A stretch of 64,000 bases of DNA from Agarophyton chilense. Lineage: Eukaryota > Rhodophyta > Florideophyceae > Gracilariales > Gracilariaceae. The position numbers were made by a program, and so were the translations under genes. The stretch covers positions 1,017,092 to 1,081,091 of the forward strand of contig JARGXX010000028.1 in the NCBI GenBank assembly GCA_030374765.1, read 5' to 3'. The notes under the pieces are model-generated. The model searched no databases. It saw only the letters and a list, made by a program, of their open reading frames with translations, and was not told the origin of the DNA. Positions 53,313 through 64,000 of this stretch are shown here, one piece after another. Each line of letters begins with the position of its first letter. Within the stretch, counting starts at the first letter, position 1.

Positions 53313-54199
53313 TGAAGGACAATGCCCTTGAAGGCGGTTTCTTCCCGGGACTTAGAGATTTCGCTCGCTTGAGGACTAGCTTGGTCTGTGACAAGCAATA
53401 CCGCTTTTGCGTGCCGACGGCCGGTTAGGACCGGAGATGCACACTGGTGGAACACGTGGACTGCACGGTTGCCGACGCTCGAGTGCGAGGCGTGCCACAC
53501 GTGGCCCGGATTCTACCTAATGGTTAGTATTATTTAGTAATTTTCAGTATTTATTTAGCTACGCTATCGCTATTTAGTTTCAATTTTTCGGGCGCGCGCC
53601 CACTGTCAGGGGCCGCGCACCACACTACTTAGGTGGTTGAGCACTGCTTCCCGGTAAACACCCTCTTGGGAGATCCCAAGGAGGGAGTCTTGGCTTTGAA
53701 CTTTTCGCCTTCTGCGCGTCTTCACAGCATACTGCGTGAGCGCCCGTTGCACGTTAGTTCATTTACCCCTCTGTCAACCAGAGTGCTACCACCACCGTGG
53801 GTTCATATGTAATCACCGACACTTGTCGTAGTCTCGCCCCTGTATAGGGTTTCGCCCCCGTTTCCTCTTGTTCTCCTTTTTGGCTCTCGTGAGCGGCCGC
53901 CCCACTCATCCCGCTCGTCCACCTCATACGAGTGTTTCCTCGCTCCTTTTCCGACAATCGCCGTGGTACCGCTGCGCCTAGGATTGGTCACACCCCGGAC
54001 TGTGCCGTGCTCACCTAAACACTCTAGGTATATCCCGCCGGATTGGTCTCGGTCTTACACCCGACTCCGTCGTGCCTTTCCAGAGAGGCTCTGTTTTTGT
54101 GCTCCGCTGGGACGCGTCTCCTCCGCCTGAGGCGTGTCTCTCAAGAGAGGAAGATCCCGAACATCTTCGTGGTGTCTCCGCTCCAAGCGTTGTCCTACA
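53313..54199 (+). repeat. 3' LTR of A(+)2
   Basis: 887 bp, a copy of 31471-32357, again followed by CCCAG and the rest of the C LTR end. Confidence 0.85.
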
Positions 54200-54367
54200 C
54201 CCAGAGGTGATTGTACCACATTTTGGTCTCCCGACTTAAAACTTTTTTTTAGGTTTCGTCGTACTTTCACGTTTCACACGAGATTCAGAGAAGGATTGGA
54301 CGCTCGTACGCCTATTTGGTTTCAGAAAATCTCGCAAAGCGATACAGGATACCACTATTGGTCACAA

Positions 54368-56500
54368 ATGGAACGACGTAAAAGGAATACGTGTGGTGCG
54401 AGAGCCCCGCCAAGCCATAAAGGTCTTAAAGGAGCCCCATCGGCTCAACCGATTCTTGAAAACCCCGAGGAGCTGCTCCGGCGCCCTCGGGACAAAAACG
54501 TAAAGGTACATGGCTCGCCACCTATTGCAACGGAACTTCAAAGGGAATTACCAATTGAGGTTGCAGTGGAGGAGCTATGGCCTCAGCTCGAAGAGCGAGC
54601 GAAAGCGCTCGTCACCCTCGCGGTCGAAGATGCATTAACCGTAAAGGAGAAGCCGGATATCCGGATGGTTCCGCCCTCAATGGACGTCGATGCATTTACC
54701 CATATTGTGGTTGACCTAGCAGCTCAAGAGCTATCGGACAGGATACCTCAAATAGTGAAAAAGTATCTCTTTACAGATGCTAGGGAGCATGTTTACCGCT
54801 CGGTGCAGGACCTTTGGGTTTCCGAGGGATTCGCAGAATCCCGACCTACACAGGTGAACATCGCAAAACGCATACCGCAAGGGTTCTAAATGGGTCAATC
54901 CACCCATTCCAAACTCTTACCTACTGATAGTGAGTACCTGAGAGGTTCAAAGCAGAGTCCAGAGGTCCCGGGGAAGGTAGATCCTCAACACATTTATCTG
55001 CCACCAATTACTGGTTTCGTTCAAAAGGATACCCATGGAGGTGGTCACAAGGACGATTCGTCTGACTCGTTGGATGAGCGACGAAGAAACCGAAAAGTGA
55101 AGAAGCGGAGGACGAAGAGGGGAAAGAATCGAGAGGATGATTCAGACCCCGACTCGTCAGACTCCATTTCCGATACGAGTTCATCGTCGGATGATGACCG
55201 TGAAGGTAAGAAGAAGAATAATCCGAACAGGTCGACGAAGAAGTCTTCGAAAAAGAACCGAAAAGGTTAAGAGCGATACAATGAGTCGCCCGACTCTGAG
55301 TCGGACACCGAAATGGACCTGGAGGTGCACCAACCGTTGAAAGATATGTTCACCAAAGTGGTTGATTACAGGACTTATTGCTTGATCAACAAGTCTTCTG
55401 AATACACCCAAGAGGTTGCCCAGAAAATTACTAAGCAGCACAAAAAGCTCAGCTTCCAAATGGGTGACACAACCTTCACAGGTACGGATCCTGTTGCGGT
55501 AATTGAGTTTCTACGGGAGTTCAAGCTTGCATGTGACCAAAATGGGTTTTCCGAGAGCGCTGCTGTGTGGCTATTTCAGTTTTACCTGAAAAGAGAAGCA
55601 TACTACTTGCTGCAGGGTAAACTCCGCTGCAATACCTTAGCGATGGATGAGGATGGCACAGAGATGCTGGAGTCATAACGAGAAGTAGTCAATTTCCTTT
55701 TGGAAACATACGTCACCGATGAGGTTATCCAAGAGACTTACTCGGAAGTCCTCGATTAGCATCAAAGGTCTGGGCAAACCGAATCGGAGTTCTCTCTCGC
55801 GTTGTGGAGTCCGGCAACCCGCTGTGGTAATGTGTTCACAACCTCTAGGTTAAAGTCGCTATTTGACGACAATGTCGACAAAGCGATCCGTTCCCAGGTA
55901 CGCTACTACCTGGCCACTAACCGAAAGATAGACTACGATGGGATGGCTCGATACTCCCAGGGCCTTGTAGATACCGTTCGGCTGGGGAAGGGACCAGCCG
56001 TGCCTCCAACCTCGAAGGATAAACCGAAAAGGTCAGTCTTGGAAATTGAAGACACAACAACCTCAGAGGGTAGCTCGCACATCGAAGTACCTACAGAAAC
56101 CGCTATCCACTTGGTAGCGACCCAGGGGCGGTTCTCGAAACCTTCGACGGTAGGAAATCGGTCGTCAACGCGTACACCAAACTCGGTACAATCGCCGGCA
56201 AGTGCAGTGAGCCTGCATAGGATGCAGGGAGCGAGCTCCCATAACTCGCCACCCACATCCTACGCCACTGCTCCTACCAACCAGGTTTCGAAGCCCCCCT
56301 CAATAGTAACGCGAGACCCCCAAACTGGAAGCCTCGTCTGCTGGTTCTGCCGCGCGACAGACCATTTGGAAAACAATTGCGCTAACTTACCTCTAGGGAT
56401 GAGAGACCAGTTGATTGAGGCTCGCATGCAGAATCACCAACAGCTCTATGGGCCTTCAACGAAAGCACCAAATAGGTTGCAACCCCGTACACCGGTGTAG
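54368..56500 (+). pseudogene. gag: Gag of C2
   Basis: A copy of 32526-34658 with the same breaks. The zinc knuckle CWFCRATDHLENNC is at 56339-56380. Confidence 0.8.
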
Positions 56501-56577
56501 GTCAATTCCATCGAGGAAACACCAAACTTGGAGTCAACCCCTCCCATACAGGAGAAAAACACCGAACGGTTGGCGTA

Positions 56578-57300
56578 ATGGCCGAACCCAACATGCAAGT
56601 AGAAGGCCAATCGATACCCAGAACCTTGAAGGTGGAAGAGAACACGTCACAACCAGTTCCGGTTTTTCATATGAAGTACAACATCTATAAAGTACGTGCT
56701 TCAATGTGTTTATCCGATCGCCTTTCGGTTCCAGTCAACTGCGTGTTGGATACGGGGGCCGGCCCAAACGTCCTGAACTCCCGCGTCATACCTGAGGCGG
56801 TACTTCAGAACTTGAGCCGACCTCCCGAAAACAACCGGCTGGTGGATGCAAATGAGAGCCCATTAAACCTTCGAGGTATGCTCACCACTGTGGTGCAGCT
56901 CGGACACCTCAAGGTAAGACTGCAATTCTTTGTTGTCGACCGTTTACCCACAGACTGCCTACTAGGTACGAACTTCATCGACAGACATGTCAAAGCAATC
57001 CTTCCGGGTTCCCGTACCGTCGCCCTACGTCACGGGGGACGAATTGCCAGTTTAGGTAATACGGAAACCAAACGGGGATGGTTCGTCAAACCGAAGAAGA
57101 CTATATCCCCCGAAACGGTCTCCAACAAAGTTGCGCATTACCAAACAGGTTGTTATCCCGCCAATGCACCAAATATTGGTACTGTTGTCGTGTGCGACCC
57201 CCTGGTTGGTCATACTACAAAACCATCCGAGGTTAGCACATCGACACCTCACCTTGATGACCAACGGGATTGTCGACAACATCCCAAATCAACTCCTTAA
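56578..57300 (+). pseudogene. pol: Aspartic protease of C2
   Basis: A copy of 34736-35458 with CVLDTGAGPNVL. Confidence 0.8.
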
Positions 57301-57486
57301 GACGTGCCTCAGCAACTTCAGCAGTCACGACGTGAAATTGCCGAAAAATACCAATGTTGGCATCGCACTACCGGCACCACAAGGTGTCTTCACCGTAGTT
57401 CACACTGATCTTTGCGAGGCCGCCTTCGATAAGGAAGGGGGTGCGCACATGCGTCCACAACCACAAAGGTATCGATTAACACCAAC

Positions 57487-58566
57487 TTGGAATCAAAGCT
57501 AACCGATAAGGCATCGGTAGACAAAGAAGAGGAACATGACCCTGAGAGGCAACGGCAAGATACAGTCCAGATCGGTGAAGATAACGACGAACTGCGAGGC
57601 TGTATTATCGACCTTCTGGAGGAGTTCGAAACCATGTGGTCAGGCCATCTGGGCCAAATTAAGGCCACACATCATCGCATCGAGCTCCTCTCTGACTCGA
57701 AGCCGATTTATCATCAACCATACCGTGCAGGTCCAAAGGAGAGAGAAGTAGAACTCAAAGAAGTGGAGCGAATGGTCCAAGAAGGTGTAATTGAACCAGC
57801 CAACTCAGACTGGGCTATTCCCGTGGTTCTGGTTCAAAAGAAATGGGATAACCGTATGAGGTTCTGTGTGGACTACAGGAGGGTCAATAGCATGACCGTC
57901 AGAAGGCTCAATAGCGTGACCGTCAGGGATTCGTACCCGTTACCTAGAATGGATGAGTTCATCGACTCCTTGGGAGATGCGCAGATATTTACCACGTTGG
58001 ATGCCAATCGTGGTTATTTGCAGGTACCCGTAGGTGAGGAAGATCGACACAAAACGACCTTCACGTGCCATGCAGGTTTGTTTCGCTTCGAGCGGATGCC
58101 ATTTGGGTTGCGCAATGCTCCAGCCACCTTTCAAAGGGCGCTGGACATCATCATTTCAAAGATTAAGTAGAAAACCGACTTGGTATACATCGATGATGTA
58201 ATCATCTACTCCAAATCGGTAGGAGAGCATTTTGCTCACGTGCGCACCGTACTAACCCTCCTAGCTGAGGCGGGGGTGACGCTGAAGCTTCGCCAATGCG
58301 TCTTCTTTACCAGAACGGTTGAATACCTGGGCCACATCATAGGCCCTGGTACCCTAGAGGTTGCGCCGAGCAACATTAGAGCCGTACAGGAGGTCAAGGT
58401 GTCACGATCACAGGCAGGCGTACGATCCTTTATAGGTTTATGCAACGTCTATCGTCGCTTCGTGAAGGGATTCGCGAAAATAGCGGCTCCCCTCCACAAG
58501 AAGCTCCAGAAATGTGAACCTGAACGGTTTGAGAATCTATCGAACGACAAAATGGATAGCTTTTAA
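57487..58566 (+). pseudogene. pol: Reverse transcriptase of C2
   Basis: A copy of 35645-36724, with the same eight-codon insertion after DYRRVNS and the same TAG before VYIDD. Confidence 0.85.
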
Positions 58567-58982
58567 GGAATTGAAACGAGCGTTGTTGTCGCCGCCAATC
58601 TTAGAGTTACCGAAAACAGGTCTACCGTACACGCTGGATACAGATGCATCCCATGCCCAAATTGGTTGTTGTCTCATGCAGGAGCAGCACAAGGGAGACA
58701 AATTACCTAAAGGGTAATGGAGCCGCGCTATGAATGAGACGGAGCAGAACTACACCGTAACCGAGAACGAATGTCTAGCAGTAGTGTGGAGCATGTTGAT
58801 GCTCCGTCCATACCTTTATGGTGAGCGCTTTGCGTTGCGCACGGACCACGATGCCTTAAAGTGGTTCTTCGGACTCGCCGATGCGTCTGGTAGACTTGCC
58901 CGTTGGAGGTTGAGACTGTCGTAGTTTGAATACGACGTACAGTACCGTCCAGGTATCAAGCACAACATAGGTGATGCTATGT
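58514..58982 (+). pseudogene. pol: RNase H of C2
   Basis: A copy of 36672-37140 with TLDTDASHAQ and TDHDALKWFF and the same two in-frame stops. Confidence 0.8.
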
Positions 58983-60032
58983 CACGCTTAAACACCTCAG
59001 GGCTAGAGAGAGAACCTGTGGACGATGATATCTCTGCTTTCTGGTGTCATCAAACCAAAATGATACCGGCGACCACCTAGAGAGATGTTGGGACTTACCT
59101 AAAGAGGGTGCCTTGCAGAACACCGACATGGTAACGCAGATATTGAACCTAGAGGAAACGAACGTCATGCCCGTAACCCGAGAGAAGTTTCTACGAGAAC
59201 AGGCCCAGGATGCGTACTGCAGAGCACTGGCTGACCAAAATGGTTTCAAAGGATCACCATTCGATGTGAACCACAATGGGTACATCGTGAGAAGGTCAAC
59301 CTTGAATGGTATCCTTCAAAAGGTGGTTCCGAAGGCGCTTCGCCCGAGAGTCTTGAATCTCGCGCACTACCCGCGACTATTGGGACACCCCGGTGCCTCT
59401 AGGATGTATTACACCTTGAGGCAACAGTTCTATTGGCCTCATATGGCCCATGATGTCTATACCTTTGTAGGTCAATGCGAATCCTGTGTTCGTACCCGCG
59501 GTGGTATTTGAAAGCATCGAAAGTACCTCAAGCTGTTTCCAGCAGCGGGTCTGCTGGAGTTTGTTGCGATAGACCTTCTATGAACACTTCTCAAGACCGA
59601 GAATGGGTATCAGCACATTCTAGTGATCACCGACAGGTTCTCGAAGCATACGAGAGCGATACCTTTAAAGGAGACGAAGTCAACAACACTGGCGATCGCG
59701 TTCCTCAACAATTAGGTCTACCTGCATGGTGCACCACTGTACCTACTTACCGATAATGGTTCCAACCTGGTATCGAAGTTCTTCGAAGCAGTCTGTAACC
59801 TCCTGGGTATCAAGCACTATTTTACGACTACCTACCACCCGCAGACAAACGGACAGGTCGAGCGGTTTAACCACACATTGGTAACAAGGCTACGACAATA
59901 TTCGCAAGAGCACCAAACGGGGTGGGATGAGCTGGTGCAACCGTTCACCTACTCCTATAACCTTCAGGTACACCGGTCAACGCAGACCATTCCTTTGATT
60001 CGGTTCCTTCGCGACAATCTCCAGGTGTTGTA
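58983..60032 (+). pseudogene. pol: Integrase of C2
   Basis: A copy of 37141-38190: zinc site in 59044-59511, LTDNGSNL near 59750 and NGQVERFN near 59850, broken by the same stops. Confidence 0.8.
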
Positions 60033-60890
60033 GTGCAGGGAGATCATACCACCAGCACTGCAGTTGGCACAATGACCCCTGCCCAAGTCAAGCGAAATAC
60101 CCTTTTGAGATTGGGGAGGGCTCTCAAACATGCAGAGAGCCGCCTCACCGTAGCCCAGAAGCGGTACAAAGCCGACTACGACCGTAGGGTAACCCAAGTG
60201 GTCTCTGTATCGTCGGGACAATATATCTACATAGACAACCCACCTTCAAGTAAAAGACCACGACCGGGTGATGAAGCGGACGATAAAGCTATTGATAAAG
60301 ATATCAATTCGAAGCTTCTACCCGAATCAGTGGGACCTTATAATGTATTGAACGCATCAGACCACACCGTTACGGTTGACCAAGATGGAATACCGAATAC
60401 GATATCAATTGACCGTATTACGGTAGCACCTGAAACGGTTCAACATCGCATGGAGGCAGGCACCTCAGCCCGAGAGCCCAGAGCGGTAGCTCTGCGCACT
60501 AGACTCTCGGAGGACCCCACCCCAATTGAGGGGAATGATGAATTACAACGGGATGATCCGGATTTCATCCCTCTAACAGGGACGGAAATGGAACCTCACA
60601 CGGTAACAGCGGAAGCTCCCCACCCGTCTCCCACACACGAAGCTCCCAACTCGGAACAAATGAACCCTCGAGGTGGCGTTCCCCCGAAAGATCAGGACGA
60701 GACCTCAGAGAAATTTTCCGTGGACCGTCGTGTGAACCACACGCGAACCTATAAAGGTCTGAAGTACACCGTCAGGTGGTACGGCTGGGGCCCAGAAGGG
60801 GACACCCTCGAACCCCCAGCCGCAACAACCCCACACTTCCGTATCAGATATTGGCGCCGTTGCAAGGAGCCGATACCTGCAGACAGCTAA
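60033..60890 (+). pseudogene. pol: Integrase C-terminal region and chromodomain of C2
   Basis: A copy of 38191-39048, 285 codons open. Confidence 0.75.
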
Positions 60891-61095
60891 CCTTAGACCA
60901 TTGTGGTACTCGGGCCTAAGGAAGGGGGAAAAAAGACGTTGTTTTCCGCAGAAGTTGGACGAATATGCGTTTCAGATTACCTAAAAGGGAGGGCACGAAA
61001 GAACAACCAAATAAAACAGTAGGGGAGACAAGAAGGGAGAACAATTTACTTTAAGAAGGACCTGTCGGTTTAGGAGCAATGGAATCAGGACGACC

Positions 61096-61913
61096 TGTAG
61101 GGCAACGCTTGGAGCGAAGACACGACGAAGATGTTCGAGATCTTCCGCTCTTTAGAGACACGCCTCAGGCGGAGGAGACGCGTCCCAGCGGAGCACAAAA
61201 ACAGAGCCCCTCTGAAAAGGCACGAAGAAGTCGGTTGTATGACCGAAGCTAAACCGGCGGGATATACCTGGAGTGTTTAGGTGAGGACGGCACAGTCCGG
61301 GGGGGTGACCAACCCTAGGCGGAGCGGTACCACGGCGATTGACAAGTGTCGGCGATTAAATATGAACCCACGGAGGCGGTAGCACTCTGGTCGACAGAGG
61401 GGTGGATGAGCTAACGTGTGACGGGCACTCACGCAGTATGCTGTGAAGACGCGCCCAAGGCGAAGAGTTCAGAGCCAAGACTCCCTCTTTGGGATGATCC
61501 AAGAGGGTGTTTACTGGGGAGCAGTGCTCAACCTCCTAAGTAGTGTTGCGCGTGGCTCCTGACAGTGGGCGCGCGCCAGAAAACTAGACACAAAATAGCG
61601 AGAGCGTAGCTAAATAAATACTGAAAATTACTACATAATACTAACCATTAGGTAGAATCCGGGCCATGTGTGGCACGCCTCGCACTCGAGCGTCGGCAAC
61701 CGTGCAGTCCACGTGTTCCACCAGTGTGCACCTCCGGTCCTAACCGGCCGTCGGCAACCGTGCAGTCCACGTAATCCACCAGTGTTCACTTCCGGTCCTA
61801 ACCGGCCGTTGGAACGCAATTGTGGTATAGCTTGTCATAGACCAAGCTAGTCCTCAAGCGAGCGAAATCTCTAAGTCCTGAGAAGAAACCCCCTTCAAGG
61901 GCATTGTCCTTCA
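61096..61913 (-). repeat. 3' LTR of A(-)3
   Basis: A copy of 39254-40071, including the 58-bp tandem duplication (61692-61807) and the 120-base loss. Two or so substitutions near 61247-61253 distinguish it. Confidence 0.85.
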
Positions 61914-61948
61914 TATCCCCCTCCTTAGGTGACGAACACGCCGTCGAC

Positions 61949-63815
61949 ATGGCGGGGAGGCAACGGTCCAAACGGCATAAGAGCGAGCCGCGTAACGCGT
62001 CCAGCGACCACTCGACTATTGAAGGCAGAGCTGCACAACCGAACGACAAACGCGCCAACTCGGTAACCACTCCTCGAACTCCGAGCGCGCTTCTGCATCG
62101 TACACCAACCTCTGGCGATTGCATCCCGATACCTCGGCGACCAGTACTCCCGGTGTACGGTGGTAAAAATCCCGCCGGGGTTACTTCTCCGGTTTCCATT
62201 CGGCTCCCCTTCCACGGGGGAGTGCCTCGTCAACCGCGCCGAGCCGATCCCGGGGTCCCGTGGAAGCTTCAAGCTACATCACTCCTACGGAGGACACCTG
62301 GACCACTTACGACAAATTCCTCGGGTTAAACCCGCGTCAACATGCGGCGACTCTCCGAAGAGCTCCGTGGTTCCATCCGACAGCGGTCTTCGACGAAGAA
62401 CTCGTGGCGACGTATGCTGATGGCAATGCGCGTCTCCCGGGCGAGCTGCCGGCTTTCATCACCACCTCGTGGGATTGGCGATGCCGTGTGGCGGTTCCCA
62501 TTCACGCGATTCTGCGGCGAAGGCGCGAGTCGGCGGAAGAGGCGCATTTTACCTTCGTCCGCATCGGCTACTCACGGATCAACCGGGCAAACTTTCAATA
62601 CCCCATCCCCGACGAGTTTGGCTTCGACCTACAGATGTACCGGACGCAGGGTGCGATCGGCTATTGTGACCGCCTTGCGGCGTTGGAAACTTACGCTTGG
62701 CGCGGTAAACCGCGAGCGCGTCAAGAAGCAATCTGCTGGGTCCGTCCGATCATTCGTGCCGAGTTTCGTCACCTTCGTCGTGAGTCGCGATATCGTTGGT
62801 TACAGAACTTCATCCGCGAGGAGCGTCGGGGCAGATCCCGCTTTGAGTTCCTTGTCCCTTATCAGAACACGGAGGTAAACCGGATTAGTCCCTTCTATCA
62901 GTTCGGGCGATACGTTCCCCTGCCTGGGTGGTGGTCCTCCGTCGAGGTGTGCCGGGGATGTTACGTGGAGTTGCCTCTGGTCATTTTCTATCTGGGCTCG
63001 TACCTCATCGAGGATCCGCCCTCCGGCTTATGGTCCGTGGTCCTAACCGAATGGGCAGTCCGCGCCGCGGCGTACATCTTGTGGGAAGCCTACGACCAGT
63101 ATCGACTGTGGTATCTTCCTCCGCGCTTGCGTGGTTACATCCGGCAGCGGGACCTTCAACTCCCTCTTGGAGGTGTTAATAACGCTGATGAAGCTGGGGA
63201 GCTTATCGACATCATTGGGCGTGTGGACTGGGCTGTCGTGCCTGTCCGGCAGAGCGGCCGTGTTCAAGAAGCCGGTGGGGCTGATAGGTCTCCGAGGCGT
63301 CGCACGCCATTGGTGGGAGATTTAATCTTCTTAACCCATGAGAGCAGCAAGAGATCTCCGAGGCGGAGGCGTCGGCACTCCGGATGGCTCCGGGAGGCAT
63401 ACCATATGGGCACCCCGTGGAGTTTGTCAACTCGGATGACTTGTACTACGCCTATGGCGGTGATGATCTCCTGGAGGAGGAGGGCTAATACAGTGGCGAC
63501 GAGGTCATGGAAGACGTGGGAGACCCCGATGGTGCCGATACTAAGGCGCAGCCGGCGCAGGGAGCGACTCACGCAGGTGTGGTCGTCGATCCAGTGGCGG
63601 CGGCGTTGCCGGACGAACTGGAAGTTATCGAGGTTCTCATACGCCCAGAGGCGGTCGTCATCTCCCAGTTCCTTCGGTGTGTTGGACTGAACGTGCAAGC
63701 TGCGAGCGGCGCCATCGGTACGATGAGAGACGCCCTCGTGGCACGCCTGACCGGCGGGAGTAACTCCGCTAGCGATTCGGTTGGCGCGCACGGCAATTCG
63801 GGTTCTTCTAACTAA
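61949..63815 (+). pseudogene. Antisense ORF of A(-)3
   Basis: A copy of 40107-41973 with the same two shifts and the same internal stop. The long open block is 62260-63410 and the C-terminal block is 63507-63815. Confidence 0.75.
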
Positions 63816-64000
63816 TCCCTTGTGATATTGGTTAGTAAATCCCGCTGTGCGGTAGTGTATGCAGCAACTTCGAAAATAGTAAACTGCTTCCGTCTATGAC
63901 GTATTTGTTTTCTTTCTTCTCTTCCACTTCTTCTGAGTATCCTTCTCCAGGTCTTCTGTGCATCTTCTCCTTCTTCCAAGGGTCTTTATCCAGATCTTCC
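63816..64000. other. Convergent spacer of A(-)3
   Basis: The pyrimidine-rich tract (purine-rich on the element strand), as at 2752-2963, cut by the window end. Confidence 0.7.

Larger units (their letters stand above)
47433..54199 (+). mobile_element. Family A Gypsy element, copy A(+)2, lacking its 5' end
   Basis: Equals 25591-32357 at offset 21842. It holds RT, RNase H, integrase, chromodomain, antisense ORF, polypurine tract (53300-53312) and 3' LTR. It differs from A(+)1 by a cluster of substitutions around 48189-48317 and by very few elsewhere. Confidence 0.9.
54200..61095 (+). mobile_element. Family C element, copy C2, internal region
   Basis: Equals 32358-39253 at offset 21842, including the LTR end, the PBS (54224 onward), gag, pol and the 3' region with the antisense-ORF end (61051-61095). 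Its 5' LTR start is outside this copy because of J2. Confidence 0.9.
61096..64000 (-). mobile_element. Family A element, copy A(-)3, 3' end only
   Basis: Equals 39254-42158 at offset 21842. It holds the 3' LTR, polypurine tract, antisense ORF and part of the convergent spacer. The window ends 28 bases before the expected pol stop. Confidence 0.9.

Noticed and set aside
1-64000. CRISPR arrays, operons or other bacterial features
   Set aside because: No spaced short repeats; content is eukaryotic LTR retroelements with chromodomains.

Overview
The window is eukaryotic and is dominated by nested, decayed Ty3/Gypsy LTR retrotransposons with a C-terminal chromodomain (chromovirus type). A 7.1 kb single-copy island (13591-20670) lies between them and holds two likely host genes: a class I SAM methyltransferase and a three-finger zinc protein. 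Uninterrupted host ORFs, moderately GC-rich nested LTR elements and small gene islands would fit a red alga such as Chondrus, but nothing here is diagnostic and I hold that guess weakly.

Two retroelement families are present. Family A (about 11.1 kb, LTR about 887 bp, 5'-TG...CCTACA-3') has gag, protease-RT-RNase H-integrase-chromodomain, and then a long ORF of about 620 codons on the opposite strand between pol and the 3' LTR. Family C (LTR about 610-634 bp, 5'-TGTCGT...ACGACA-3', the 3' copy being 634 bp) has the same order and also carries a shorter antisense ORF before its 3' LTR. Both families use the same primer-binding site (TGGTCTCCCGACTT).

Layout: 1-4033 is the 3' part of a plus-strand A copy, A(+)0. 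4034-12058 is a minus-strand A copy, A(-)1. 12059-13590 is the 3' end of a C element with its LTR. 13591-20670 is the gene island. At 20671 a second C begins; its 5' LTR is interrupted by a complete A(+)1 (21263-32357, 5-bp target duplication with one mismatch). C resumes at 32358 and runs to 39253, where A(-)2 (39254-47434) interrupts it. 47433-54199 is A(+)2, 54200-61095 is a further C copy and 61096-64000 is the start of A(-)3.

The offsets show that the window is a tandem array of one unit of about 38.25 kb. The first unit boundary carries an 11,646 bp deletion (junction J1, 4033/4034) and the second a 16,409 bp deletion (junction J2, 47434/47435). Each join has 2 bp of microhomology, and each removes the spacer between oppositely oriented A copies, leaving close inverted arms. 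J1 removes the central C element; J2 removes the gene island. Copies are nearly identical apart from a short conversion-like patch. The array could be real segmental amplification or an assembly or chimera artefact; reads across J1 and J2 would decide.

No A or C copy in view has a full set of intact genes. The best preserved gene is the integrase-chromodomain ORF of the minus-strand A copies (907 codons at 42186-44909). The feature I consider most novel is the pair of unrelated-looking antisense ORFs found in the same slot of both families.
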